This document shows positions 30,935 to 39,638 of a stretch of 64,000 nucleotides of DNA, one piece after another. A program made the position numbers and the translations under genes. This DNA comes from Thermotoga sp. SG1 (GTDB lineage Bacteria; Thermotogota; Thermotogae; Thermotogales; Thermotogaceae). Under the pieces are notes generated by a model. The model saw only the letters and a list, made by a program, of their open reading frames with translations. It did not search any database and was not told the DNA's origin. The stretch lies in the NCBI RefSeq assembly GCF_002865985.1, contig NZ_LNDD01000005.1, forward strand, positions 248,001-312,000. The letters run 5' to 3'. Numbering within the stretch: the stretch's first letter is position 1; every line of letters begins with the position of its first letter.

Positions 30935-31927
30935 TCACATGATGATGAGTTCACCGAGTATGTAGCCAGATCTGTGGAGCACCTGAAGAATGGCGATGAT
31001 GTCCTGAGGGGTGGCACCCGCCGCTTTCAGTGCGTTGACCAGGTTGGCCACGGTTGCATCTTTGTCACCTATCTTTCCGGCTGACACACTTACCGTGAAG
31101 TTTCCGTACGTGATCACAAAGTCTGAGAGTTTCACGCCCCCTCCGAAGAGGACGGTGCCGGTCCTTTCGTTGACCACTATCTTTGCGGGAAGATCTGGCT
31201 GCACCTCTATCTCTTCAACGAGTGAGAGAAAGGTGATGAGATCATCCTGGAAGGCAACTGGAACGGTGAGTTTGATCGCCGAAGGATCCACGGCTTTTGC
31301 AAGATCCATCTCGAACTTTTCGTTTATCGCTCTTGCCACTCTTGCCGCCGTGGTGATATCCGGATTTCTCAGAAGTATTGTCACGCTGTCTCCTTCGAGC
31401 ATGTCTGAAGGGATATCTCTTTCCACTATGGCACCTTCTGGGAGATAACCAACGACCTTGTATCTCTTCTGAAGACTTGCTGAAAGTTTCACATCCTCAC
31501 CACCGAGAGTAACAGAGCCTTGAGCCACGGCGTAGACCTTTCCATCTGCTCCATAAAGCGGTGTCTGTATGAGGTATCCCCCGGCGAGAGATTTTGCATC
31601 GGCTATGGAGGCGACCACACAGTCTATCCTCATACCTTCCTTTGCGAAGGGAGGAATGTCTGCAAGAACCATCACAAGGGCGGTGTTTTTCGATCTCAGA
31701 TCTTCTTCTGGAACCTGGACACCGAACTTTTTCATCATCTCAAGAAGGAGCGGAGAATTCACGTTTCCGGAATCTCCCGTTCCGTTGAGTCCAACGACAA
31801 GGCCGATTCCAAAGAGTTGGTTGTCACGCGCTCCCCTGAAAAACGCAATGTCCTTTATTCTCGTGGTGATCGAAAAGAGAGAACTGAGAATCACTAAAAG
31901 AAGAATGAGAAAAAGGGTTTTTCTCAC
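30935..31927 (-). CDS. flgI: Flagellar P-ring protein FlgI
   Basis: 330 residues with a signal peptide (MRKTLFLILLLVILSSLFS). Forms the bushing ring in the peptidoglycan layer around the rod. Hallmarks: RIKDIAFFRGARDNQLFGIG, VVGLNGTGDS, NTALVMVLADIPPFAKEG, VASIADAKSLAGGYLIQTPL and a C-terminal GATPQDIIAILQ. GTG start after GAGGTGATG overlapping the flgH stop region. Confidence 0.95.
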   Translation of the reverse strand: MRKTLFLILLLVILSSLFSITTRIKDIAFFRGARDNQLFGIGLVVGLNGTGDSGNVNSPLLLEMMKKFGVQVPEEDLRSKNTALVMVLADIPPFAKEGMRIDCVVASIADAKSLAGGYLIQTPLYGADGKVYAVAQGSVTLGGEDVKLSASLQKRYKVVGYLPEGAIVERDIPSDMLEGDSVTILLRNPDITTAARVARAINEKFEMDLAKAVDPSAIKLTVPVAFQDDLITFLSLVEEIEVQPDLPAKIVVNERTGTVLFGGGVKLSDFVITYGNFTVSVSAGKIGDKDATVANLVNALKAAGATPQDIIAILQVLHRSGYILGELIIM

Positions 31928-31938
31928 TTTTCATCACC

Positions 31939-32541
31939 TCACGTGAACAGTTCTGCAAGGAATGAAAGTACTTTGTCGAAGAAGCTTTCCTTGCCGGGTT
32001 CCTCACTGAAAACCAGCTTTCCGTTCACCCATATTTCCGAGTCTGCCAGTTTGGAAGAATCCACCTCGTTTCCTATTTCTATGTCGTCCGGCCTCACCTT
32101 TCCCTTTATGATGATCTCCTGGTAGTCTTTGTCCACCTTTATCGTCTTTCTTCCTTCCACCACCAGATTTCCATAGGGATCGACATTGACGACCACGGCT
32201 GAAACCTTTGCCACCACCGAAGATTTCATCTCTCCTCCCCGTGTTGTCTGTGGTGAAGGGTTGTTGTTTATTGGTATGAAGTTGCTGAGGTTGAAGTTGG
32301 CGGCTGCACTCACCACGTTTCCAAGGATGCCCAGGAGGGTCTTCTGTATTTCAAGGCTTTCCCTTTCTGAGGACAGACTGTTGTTTTCCCGAATCACTAT
32401 GGTGACTATGTCTCCAACTTTCGAAGCCTTTCGGATGGAAAGGAGATTTTTGTATTCCGACTCTCCCGAGGAGTTCCACATGGAGAAGGGAAAGATCGCT
32501 GCCGCTAGAAAGAGTAACAGCAGACACCACGCCTTCTTCAT
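31939..32541 (-). CDS. flgH: Flagellar L-ring protein FlgH
   Basis: 200 residues. Signal peptide (WCLLLLFLAAAIFPFS), then FlgH core: KVGDIVTIVIRENNSLSSE, NLVVEGRKTIKVDKDYQEI, GKVRPDDIEIGNEVDSSKLADSEI and a hydrophobic C-terminus. FlgH is normally a lipoprotein, but no Cys follows the signal peptide here (the only Cys precedes the hydrophobic core), so the ring is probably not lipid-anchored, perhaps reflecting the Thermotoga sheath. Overlaps flgA by 4 bp. Confidence 0.9.
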   Translation of the reverse strand: MKKAWCLLLLFLAAAIFPFSMWNSSGESEYKNLLSIRKASKVGDIVTIVIRENNSLSSERESLEIQKTLLGILGNVVSAAANFNLSNFIPINNNPSPQTTRGGEMKSSVVAKVSAVVVNVDPYGNLVVEGRKTIKVDKDYQEIIIKGKVRPDDIEIGNEVDSSKLADSEIWVNGKLVFSEEPGKESFFDKVLSFLAELFT

Positions 32542-33404
32542 TCCGTCACCCCCAGTATTCTCAAAACGGGTCCTTTCTCAACTCTTCCGAAAACGTATTT
32601 TCTACTTTCGATGTTCATGGCCTTCACCGTCTCTCCAAGGTGTCCGTTTTCCAGTACCTCCACGAAGGTGGAGACCTTTATGCTACCAAGATCCACGTAC
32701 GCCGGAACGATCTGCCCTTTTACCACATCGGGGGGATCTTCCAGCATATCCTTAGTGAGAACAGTACCGGATCTCAGGTATCTTTTTGACACCATGCCCA
32801 CAACTTCTAAGAGGCTGTAGAACGGTTCGCCGTTGATTTCAAAGATGTCTCTTTCTTCCATGGTCACGAAGTCTTCCTTTATCACATCTCCCACGTTTAT
32901 ATTTCTTTTCAAGACCACCACATTCCTTTCCTTTTTGAGTACAACGTTCAGGGTCACGTAGGAACCGTCGGTGAATTTCAGAAAAACGTTGATCAGGTTC
33001 TTCGATATTCTGGTGACTCTAACAGAGGAAAGACCTAGGTCCTGTGGGAACTTTCCGAAGGTTTTCACAACAAACGCTTCGAAGTCTTTTACTCCTATTT
33101 TCTTTTCGATTTCTTCGTACACCACTTTTCTGATTTCGTCGGGACCCTTTACCGTTATCTTTATCTGGTCCGCTCCTGTGAATTCGTGCTCTGGAAATCT
33201 GATCTTCAGGAAACTTTTGGAGACGAAGTATTCAAAACCCGGAAGCAGGACCATCAGGTCTTTGTCTGTATCGACCTTTTCAAAGGTGAGGTCGTTCAGA
33301 GAAAGAACTCCTGGCGTGGCCAGGAGTGTTTCTTTCAGAGTGAAGGTTTCAGAGAAGAGGAAGGAGGAGAAAAGCACCATCAGTATTAGAAAACAAACTT
33401 TCAT
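32538..33404 (-). CDS. flgA: Flagellar P-ring chaperone FlgA (SAF domain)
   Basis: 288 residues with a signal peptide (MKVCFLILMVLFSSFLFS). The C-terminal SAF-type domain is clear: VLKRNINVGDVIKEDFVTMEE, KRYLRSGTVLTKDMLEDPP, VKGQIVPAYVDLGSIKVSTF. FlgA aids P-ring assembly in the periplasm. The N-terminal half is longer and more divergent than usual. Start ATG has only a weak site (AAGAGATGATGAG) overlapping the flgG stop. Confidence 0.88.
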   Translation of the reverse strand: MKVCFLILMVLFSSFLFSETFTLKETLLATPGVLSLNDLTFEKVDTDKDLMVLLPGFEYFVSKSFLKIRFPEHEFTGADQIKITVKGPDEIRKVVYEEIEKKIGVKDFEAFVVKTFGKFPQDLGLSSVRVTRISKNLINVFLKFTDGSYVTLNVVLKKERNVVVLKRNINVGDVIKEDFVTMEERDIFEINGEPFYSLLEVVGMVSKRYLRSGTVLTKDMLEDPPDVVKGQIVPAYVDLGSIKVSTFVEVLENGHLGETVKAMNIESRKYVFGRVEKGPVLRILGVTE

Positions 33405-33410
33405 AACTCA

Positions 33411-34196
33411 TCATCTCTTCACATTGGTGGCTGTTCTCAACATCTCATCGGCTGTCTGTATGACCCTCGAGTTGAACTCGTACGCTCTCTGTGCGGTGAT
33501 CATGTCCACCATTTCCCTGACGACATCGACGTTGGATTTTTCCAGAAATCCCTGTTTAATGGCTCCAAAGCCGTCCTGACCCGGGACACCCTCTATCGGA
33601 TCTCCGGATGCGGGTGTTGCGATGTAGAGGTTGTCTCCTATCGATTTCAGACCGGATGGGTTCACAAACCTCACGAGCGTGATCGTTCCGAGTTGCTGTA
33701 TGGTACCATCCTGAAGTTCAGCCGAAACGATGCCGTCTGGAGAGACGTTTATCGAAACGGCGTTTTCTGGAATGGTTATCTCGGGTACCAGAAGGAGACC
33801 GTTCGAGGTGACTATTCTTCCTTCACTGTCCACTTTGAAGCTTCCGTCTCTTGTGTAGGCAATTCTGCCATCCTGAAGTTGAATCTGGAAGAAGCCGTCT
33901 CCGGCTATCGCCAGGTCGAGGGCGTTGCCAGTCTGCTCGAAGTTTCCAAGGGTGAATATCCGTGTTGTTGCCGCCGTTCTCACACCGTGTCCAACGTACA
34001 GCCCCGTTGGAAGGGTGGAAGTGGCGGCCGTTGGAGTTCCAGCGTTCTTCACGTACTGATAGAGGAGATCCTGGAATTCTGCCCTCACCTTTTTGTACCC
34101 TGTGGTGTCCACGTTGGCGAGGTTGTTCGCTATGGTATCGAGTTTGAATTGCTGTGCGGACATTCCTGTTGCGGCAGAGTAAAGTGATATCATCAT
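33411..34196 (-). CDS. flgG: Flagellar distal rod protein FlgG
   Basis: 261 residues from ATG 34196, preceded by CTGGAGGTG. N-terminal rod signature SLYSAATGMSAQQFKLDTIANNLAN(V) and the D0 C-terminus (EKSNVDVVREMVDMITAQ, AYEFNSRVIQTADEML) form the coiled coil; the central GDGFFQIQLQDGRIAYTRDG is typical of FlgG. Builds the distal rod that passes through the P and L rings encoded next to it. Confidence 0.93.
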   Translation of the reverse strand: MMISLYSAATGMSAQQFKLDTIANNLANVDTTGYKKVRAEFQDLLYQYVKNAGTPTAATSTLPTGLYVGHGVRTAATTRIFTLGNFEQTGNALDLAIAGDGFFQIQLQDGRIAYTRDGSFKVDSEGRIVTSNGLLLVPEITIPENAVSINVSPDGIVSAELQDGTIQQLGTITLVRFVNPSGLKSIGDNLYIATPASGDPIEGVPGQDGFGAIKQGFLEKSNVDVVREMVDMITAQRAYEFNSRVIQTADEMLRTATNVKR

Positions 34197-34213
34197 ACTC
34201 AGACACCTCCAGA

Positions 34214-34963
34214 TCACTTCAGAGTAGCCAGGGAGTTGATGAGTTTTCCGTTCAGTTCATCGTTGACAAGGACCGCTCTTTGAGAGAGTTCGTAGTGTCT
34301 CATTGCAGAGATCATGTCCACCATCGCCTTCAGGGCGTTCACATTTGATTTTTCTACATAGCCCTGAAGAATCCTAAAATTTTCTGCAAAGGATGGATTT
34401 TCTCCGGTGAAGAGGGTGTTTCCGAACTTCTGAAGGTTCTCCACGGTGTACACACCGATTCTTGTTATCACGTTTCCGTTCTCGTCTCTCACATAACCTT
34501 CTCCGTCCACCGTGAAGCCATCGAAGTACTCTATTCTTTCACCGTTTTCATCCAGGAGGTATCCTCCGTAGTTTGTAACGATGTATCCATCGCGTCCCAC
34601 CTCGAACTCTCCATTTCTGGTGAAGTACTCCTGGCCGTTGAATTCTATCCTGAAAAACCCCTCACCGTCTATGGCGAGGTGATACGGGACCTTTGTTTCT
34701 TCGAGAGGTCCCTGAGAGAGATCACTTCTCACCTCGTCCAGCACAACGGAGTACTCGAGGGGACCTATCGGAACCTTTTCTACCCTCTTTTCTATAGGAT
34801 CTGGCTCCTGTCTGAAGATTTCTCTTCTCAGGTAGGCCCTGAAGGCTTCTCTGTCTTGTTTGTAGCCAGCCGTGTCGACGTTTGCTAGATCGTTGGCTAT
34901 TCTGTCCAGTTTTGCCATATCGATCAGCATGCCCATGGATGCGTTGTAGATGCCCCTCGTCAC
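34214..34963 (-). CDS. flgF: Flagellar proximal rod protein, FlgF-like
   Basis: 249 residues from GTG 34963, six bases after GAGGTG. Same family as FlgG (IYNASMGMLIDMAKLDRIAN, GEGFFRIEFNGQEYFTRNG, VEKSNVNALKAMVDMISAM) but with the YNASMGM-type N-terminus of FlgF/FlhO proteins. Overlap with the mreB end region shows it is transcribed with it. FlgF versus another rod paralogue cannot be fixed from sequence alone. Confidence 0.85.
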   Translation of the reverse strand: MTRGIYNASMGMLIDMAKLDRIANDLANVDTAGYKQDREAFRAYLRREIFRQEPDPIEKRVEKVPIGPLEYSVVLDEVRSDLSQGPLEETKVPYHLAIDGEGFFRIEFNGQEYFTRNGEFEVGRDGYIVTNYGGYLLDENGERIEYFDGFTVDGEGYVRDENGNVITRIGVYTVENLQKFGNTLFTGENPSFAENFRILQGYVEKSNVNALKAMVDMISAMRHYELSQRAVLVNDELNGKLINSLATLK

Positions 34964-34968
34964 GAAGA

Positions 34969-35979
34969 TCACCTCGCAAACGTTTCACAGACCGTTTTCA
35001 ACAACTTTTCATCCTCCAGGAGAATACCTGTTCCCCTCGCAACACACGTGATCGGATCTTCGGCCACGATTGTCTTGACGTGGATTTCATCGTAGATGGT
35101 TCTGTCGAAACCTCTGAGGAGGGCTCCGCCTCCGGTGAGGTGTATACCGTTGTTTATGATGTCGGCAGAAAGTTCTGGTGGTGTTCTTTCGAGGACATTC
35201 TTGATTTTTGTGAGAAGGGCCATGACGATGGGTTCGATGGCTTCTCTTACGTCCTCTGAGTTCACTCGATCTGTTCTTGGAAGCCCCGTTACCACATCAC
35301 GTCCTTTTATCTCGACTTCGTAGTTCTCAAAGGCAGGATGTGTCTTTCCGATTCTCTTCTTTATATCTTCGGCGGTGGACTCCCCTATGACGAGGCCGTA
35401 TTTTTTTCGAACGAACTTTACTATCGCTTCATCCATTGCATCCCCTGCCATTCTCACCGATTCTCCAACCACCGTGCCGCCAAGGCTGATCACGGCTATA
35501 TCCGTGGTTCCACCACCTATATCCACCACCATGTTTCCTTCGGATGCCATGACATCTATTCCTGCACCTATTGCGGCTGCTATCGGTTCGGAAACGATGT
35601 GCACCCTTCGAGCCCCGGCGTTGAGACCCGCCTCAAAGACCGCCCTTTTTTCGACCTCGGTGATCTTTGTGGGAACCCCTATGATGAGAGAAGGCTTCAT
35701 GAAACTGAACCTTCCGACTATGCGCTTTAGAAAACTTCGAATGATCGCTTCTATGGTTTTATAGTCTGCTATCACACCGTCTTTCATCGGCCGGATGGCC
35801 TTCAACCCCTCGGGGGTCTTTCCGAGCATCTTCTTCGCTTCCTCACCGATGGCGACGATCTCCCCTGTCTTCTCCGATATCGCCACAACGGAGGGTTCGT
35901 GCAAAACGATTCCTTCACCTCTTTTGTAAACGATGATGGATGCTGTTCCCAGGTCTATGCCGATGTCTCCCTTTGGCAT
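34969..35979 (-). CDS. mreB: MreB-like bacterial actin
   Basis: 336 residues. Actin-fold phosphate loops: IGIDLGTASIIVY (phosphate 1), MVVDIGGGTTDIAVISLGG (phosphate 2) and HLTGGGALLRGFD (adenosine). MreB polymers guide cell-wall growth in rods. Thermotoga carries more than one MreB as I recall; placement just upstream of the flagellar rod genes, as with Mbl/MreBH-flhO-flhP in Bacillus, suggests this is a second paralogue. Start ATG follows GAGGAGG. Confidence 0.93.
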   Translation of the reverse strand: MPKGDIGIDLGTASIIVYKRGEGIVLHEPSVVAISEKTGEIVAIGEEAKKMLGKTPEGLKAIRPMKDGVIADYKTIEAIIRSFLKRIVGRFSFMKPSLIIGVPTKITEVEKRAVFEAGLNAGARRVHIVSEPIAAAIGAGIDVMASEGNMVVDIGGGTTDIAVISLGGTVVGESVRMAGDAMDEAIVKFVRKKYGLVIGESTAEDIKKRIGKTHPAFENYEVEIKGRDVVTGLPRTDRVNSEDVREAIEPIVMALLTKIKNVLERTPPELSADIINNGIHLTGGGALLRGFDRTIYDEIHVKTIVAEDPITCVARGTGILLEDEKLLKTVCETFAR

Positions 35980-36039
35980 ATCGAAAACCTCCTCGTTTTG
36001 ATTGTTCTTTCTTCAGGTGGGATGTTCCTAAAAAAAATC

Positions 36040-36115
36040 TGGTGTGCCTGGCGGGACTCGAACCCGCAACCTCTGGATCCGGAGTCCAGCGCTCTATCCG
36101 TTGAGCTACAGGCAC
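36040..36115 (-). tRNA. tRNA-Arg, anticodon CCG
   Basis: A full 76-nt cloverleaf on the minus strand: acceptor GTGCCTG/CAGGCAC, D stem GCTC/GAGC, anticodon stem CTGGA/TCCAG with loop CTCCGGA (anticodon CCG, reads CGG), 5-nt variable loop, T arm GCGGG-TTCGAGT-CCCGC, discriminator A and encoded CCA. A run of eight T follows. Its 5' end overlaps the stop codon region of the yqgF-like gene by 10 nt, so both are probably on one transcript that needs RNase P processing. Confidence 0.97.
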
Positions 36116-36729
36116 ACCAGTTTTCCTTTTTCCGATAAATATTTTTTCAGCTCTTCACACTCTTTTCCTGAGACGATCAGATCGTACTTTTTCTCGGGAA
36201 CGTTTCTTTCAACGAAGTATCCTTTCTTGTAGAAAAAATAGGCAAGAACAGGGTCCTTCGTTACCACATCGGTTTCTTTCGAATCCAATTTCAAAGAAGG
36301 GTCAGGAAACTCGTACAGAAGAACCTTTTTGTCTGAAACGCTCTCCAGTGAAAGATTGACTTTCTTTCTTCTGTCTTCGACCTTCGTACATCCTGCTGGA
36401 TTTTCAACAAAAGACTGAAATATAAGAGCTGCACTCACCACATCGTCTCTTTTCGATAACCTGCTTGCAATTCTCGTTGTGAGTCTTTCATCACACAGAT
36501 AGGTCTCGTACTTTTTCGAAAAAGACAGGGCAGTTTCGACTGTTTTGAACGTTTGCTGTGAGTATCGACCACTCATCGAAAGAGGCATTCCGAAAACTAT
36601 TTTATCAGGATTCAGCCTCTCCACGAACTTTTTGAGTTCCTTAGTGGGTACGACCACGCTGTCTTGTGGGAGAATTTTTCCAAAGGCCACACCGCATTTT
36701 CTCTCGCCGTAATCTATCGCAACGATCAC
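36106..36729 (-). CDS. YqgF/RuvX-like RNase H-fold protein
   Basis: 207 residues. N-terminal 130 residues match the YqgF/RuvX family (putative Holliday junction resolvase or rRNA 5'-end processing): IVAIDYGERKCGVAFGK with the catalytic-type Asp, VFGMPLSMSG and YLCDERLTTRIA. The C-terminal 75 residues are an extension not in typical 140-residue members. The stop codon lies inside the tRNA-Arg acceptor/D region. The gene overlaps recJ by 4 bp. Confidence 0.82.
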   Translation of the reverse strand: MIVAIDYGERKCGVAFGKILPQDSVVVPTKELKKFVERLNPDKIVFGMPLSMSGRYSQQTFKTVETALSFSKKYETYLCDERLTTRIASRLSKRDDVVSAALIFQSFVENPAGCTKVEDRRKKVNLSLESVSDKKVLLYEFPDPSLKLDSKETDVVTKDPVLAYFFYKKGYFVERNVPEKKYDLIVSGKECEELKKYLSEKGKLVCL

Positions 36730-39563
36730 CTTATCACCCTGTCCCTGAAGAAGGAGTACAGATTTTTCAGGTCTTCTGTGAGGACGAAGGCTGTATCTTC
36801 GAAAACACTCTTTTCAAGATCGCCCTCAAGAACTCTCCATGGGGTTTTCCCGGAACGCAACTCCTCTATCAGGTCCACGTACAAATCCTTCAAGACATTT
36901 CCTTTTATTCCGTAGTCATTTTCGAGGATCTCTTCCAGTTCTGTCCTGTCTTTCGTTCTTTCAGTTGCACGGGCTATCTCTTCCAGTTTATCTGGACTGG
37001 GGAACAACCTTTCCAGTTCAGCCCGGCGCTTTTCCATGTCCTGAGATGAATAGCACAGATTGATGACGGTTCTTCTTCTCAGAAGGTCCACGATCTCGTA
37101 GATGCTGAATGGAAAATCGTAGAAAATGATATCAGCCTTGATATGGGTGGGCAGACCATCAGTGTTACTCGTGAAAATTGCCCTCCGGGCAGATCCGCTT
37201 TCTATCAATCCCACCACTTTCAATTTTTTCTCCAGATCCATGCCTGCGTAGTAAACGACCGCTTTCTTACCGAGTTTTTTGTAGATGTCTGGAATCAACC
37301 TTTTTTCGGAAACCACTATCGAAAAACCGCTGGAACCTGTGAGCGTTTCAAGGTCAAATCGTCCTCTCTGGTCTGAAAACAGAAACTCTTCAAGTTCATT
37401 TGTTTTGAGATCCACAACTTCGTATTCACCGTTTCTCAAAAAGTCTTCCAAGGCTGGATTTTTCATCGAGGAGACGAAGAGAAATTTTCCGGGGTGTCTT
37501 TCCAGAAGGTTCAGAAATTCCTGAACCTGACTGTTGCTGTTGTGGGATACAAAATCCTGAAATTCGTTCACGATGAACACATCAAAGTCGTTCAAAGGAA
37601 GATGTTTCAGAAAACCCACAAGAGTGAAAACAACGATGTCGTTTTCCAGCCCCCTGGTGAAAACAGAGTTCACATATCCTGATGCATTTGATGAACTGTA
37701 TCTTGCCAGACAACCTGAGACGTTCTGTGCTGAAGCGTTCGTCAGGGAAATGATGCCGAGTCTTCCCCCGGTTTCTTCCTTCACCGAAAGCAGAAACTTC
37801 GTCTTGGAAGGGTACGGGATTCTGATCAGAATTTTTTCCTCTTTTGCTTTTCTCAGAAGAGAACTCACTTCTTTGCTCTTCACGCGAAAGACCGGTTTCA
37901 CATCCAGAGAAACAAGGTAATAAGACAGGCTGTCTCCCATGGGTCTCAGGTTGACGACGACGCTACCCCTTGTTGGAGCAACAGGAAGGGCGGAAAACGA
38001 GTTCGACAGATTCTTGAAGTTGTACCCGATCACTTCCAGTTTCCTTTCTCCATCCTTCAGGTGGAGAAAGACGTTGCTGTTGTCTTCTCCGAAGAAGTGT
38101 ATCTTCTCTATGAGCAGGTCGCTGAACAGGAGTACAGGCTCGGGGTTTCCCTGACCAAACGGCATGAGAAGCTGAATGTCCTCGATGAACCTTTCATCGA
38201 TGTCGTTGAGGCTCACTTCGGCATCCACCAGCACTTTCTCGTCTTTCATCTCAAGGGCGATATTCTTTATGTACTCTTTGAAAGATTCCAGATGCTCTTT
38301 TCGGAGGGAGAATCCCGCAGCAGAGGAATGTCCTCCTATTTCATCGAATATCTCCAGAACGTCACCGGAGAAGGCGTTCATTATGTCGTAGCCGTTGTAA
38401 CTTCTTATGGAGCCCTTGGCGTACCCGTCGTTGAGAGAGACAACCGCCACAGGCTTTTCGTATCTGTTGGCAAGTTTTGCTGCCACGATACCTATAACTC
38501 CCACATGCCAGTTTTCTCCGGCAACCACTATAATGGGATCTTTCCACAGATCGTTCGCCTCGATTTTCTCGACTGCCTCTTTGTATATCTGCCTTTCGAT
38601 TCTCCGGCGTTCGTTGTTCAACTCCATCAATCTCTCCACAACGCTTTCGGCTCTGGTAGGATCTTTCATCGTCAGCAACATAAAAGCATCCGTTGCACTT
38701 CCCATACGGCCCGCTGCGTTGAGGCGGGGAGCTATTTTGTAGCTGATATCGTGTGAGGTGAGCCTTTTCAGTCCAAGTTTCTCCAGGAGTTTTTTCAATC
38801 CCAGACGTTCTGTTTTCATGAGGAGTTCTATACCCTTTTTCACGAAATACCTGTTCTCATCTAGAAGGGACACCATATCGGCGACTGTTCCGAGGGCTAC
38901 CAGTTCCAGGTACTTTTCGACATCGGGATATTTCAACACCTGGGCGAGAGCCTGTACAAGTTTGTAGGTTACCCCAACACCCGCAAGGTCCCTGAAGGGA
39001 TAGTCTTCTTCTGGCACCTTTGGGTTCACAACGGCATCGGCGGGTGGAATGTCTCCATTCACTTCATGGTGATCGGTCACGATCACTTTCATACCGAGTC
39101 TTTTTGCCAGATCTATGGACTCAACGGCCGTGATTCCACAATCGACCGTCACAAGACAGGAGACTCCCATCTCCTTGAAGGAAAGAACGTTTTCCTTCTG
39201 AACGCCGTAGCCTTCTTCGATTCGATGGGGGATGTAGACGTCCACCTTCCAGCCGTTCTCTTCGAGAAACTCCTTCAGCACGACAGCCGATGTTATTCCG
39301 TCCACATCGTAATCACCATGGATCAGAACGAGTTGACCTTCAGAGCGAACTTGAAGGAGGGTTTCAACGGCTTTCCCCATGTCCTTGAAGAGGAAAGGGT
39401 CATGCTGGCAGGCTTCATCTGTGAACAGAAAAGATCTTGCAGCCTCTTCTGTGTCAATGCCACGGTTCACCAGAACCCTTGCGGCTATTTCACTGAGACC
39501 AAAATGCTGTGAAATTCTTTTCACAGCGTGTTCATCAGGGTGTGAAAGTTCCCACTTTTTCAT
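36726..39563 (-). CDS. recJ: RecJ single-strand-specific 5'-3' exonuclease with helicase-like C-terminal extension
   Basis: 945 residues from ATG 39563 (upstream in-frame starts lack a ribosome binding site). DHH domain: LIHGDYDVDGITSAVVL, LVTVDCGITAVE, IVTDHHEVNGDIPPADAVVNP. DHHA1: GENWHVGVIGIVAAKLA, GGHSSAAGFSL. OB-type region near 480-560. Residues from about 590 form an extension resembling a degenerate SF2 helicase pair: DVFIVNEFQDF where DEAD would be, FLFVSSM as motif III, and AIFTSNTDGLPTHIKADIIF plus YDFPFSIYEIVDLLRRR like RecQ motifs V-VI; a normal Walker A is lost. Function in repair and recombination. Confidence 0.93.
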   Translation of the reverse strand: MKKWELSHPDEHAVKRISQHFGLSEIAARVLVNRGIDTEEAARSFLFTDEACQHDPFLFKDMGKAVETLLQVRSEGQLVLIHGDYDVDGITSAVVLKEFLEENGWKVDVYIPHRIEEGYGVQKENVLSFKEMGVSCLVTVDCGITAVESIDLAKRLGMKVIVTDHHEVNGDIPPADAVVNPKVPEEDYPFRDLAGVGVTYKLVQALAQVLKYPDVEKYLELVALGTVADMVSLLDENRYFVKKGIELLMKTERLGLKKLLEKLGLKRLTSHDISYKIAPRLNAAGRMGSATDAFMLLTMKDPTRAESVVERLMELNNERRRIERQIYKEAVEKIEANDLWKDPIIVVAGENWHVGVIGIVAAKLANRYEKPVAVVSLNDGYAKGSIRSYNGYDIMNAFSGDVLEIFDEIGGHSSAAGFSLRKEHLESFKEYIKNIALEMKDEKVLVDAEVSLNDIDERFIEDIQLLMPFGQGNPEPVLLFSDLLIEKIHFFGEDNSNVFLHLKDGERKLEVIGYNFKNLSNSFSALPVAPTRGSVVVNLRPMGDSLSYYLVSLDVKPVFRVKSKEVSSLLRKAKEEKILIRIPYPSKTKFLLSVKEETGGRLGIISLTNASAQNVSGCLARYSSSNASGYVNSVFTRGLENDIVVFTLVGFLKHLPLNDFDVFIVNEFQDFVSHNSNSQVQEFLNLLERHPGKFLFVSSMKNPALEDFLRNGEYEVVDLKTNELEEFLFSDQRGRFDLETLTGSSGFSIVVSEKRLIPDIYKKLGKKAVVYYAGMDLEKKLKVVGLIESGSARRAIFTSNTDGLPTHIKADIIFYDFPFSIYEIVDLLRRRTVINLCYSSQDMEKRRAELERLFPSPDKLEEIARATERTKDRTELEEILENDYGIKGNVLKDLYVDLIEELRSGKTPWRVLEGDLEKSVFEDTAFVLTEDLKNLYSFFRDRVIR

Positions 39564-39638
39564 CCTCCGTAGTCTCCTTTTCTTTTTTAATAATTTTACC
39601 ACATCTTCGAGTGATACAATTTTAGTTGAAAGGTGGTG

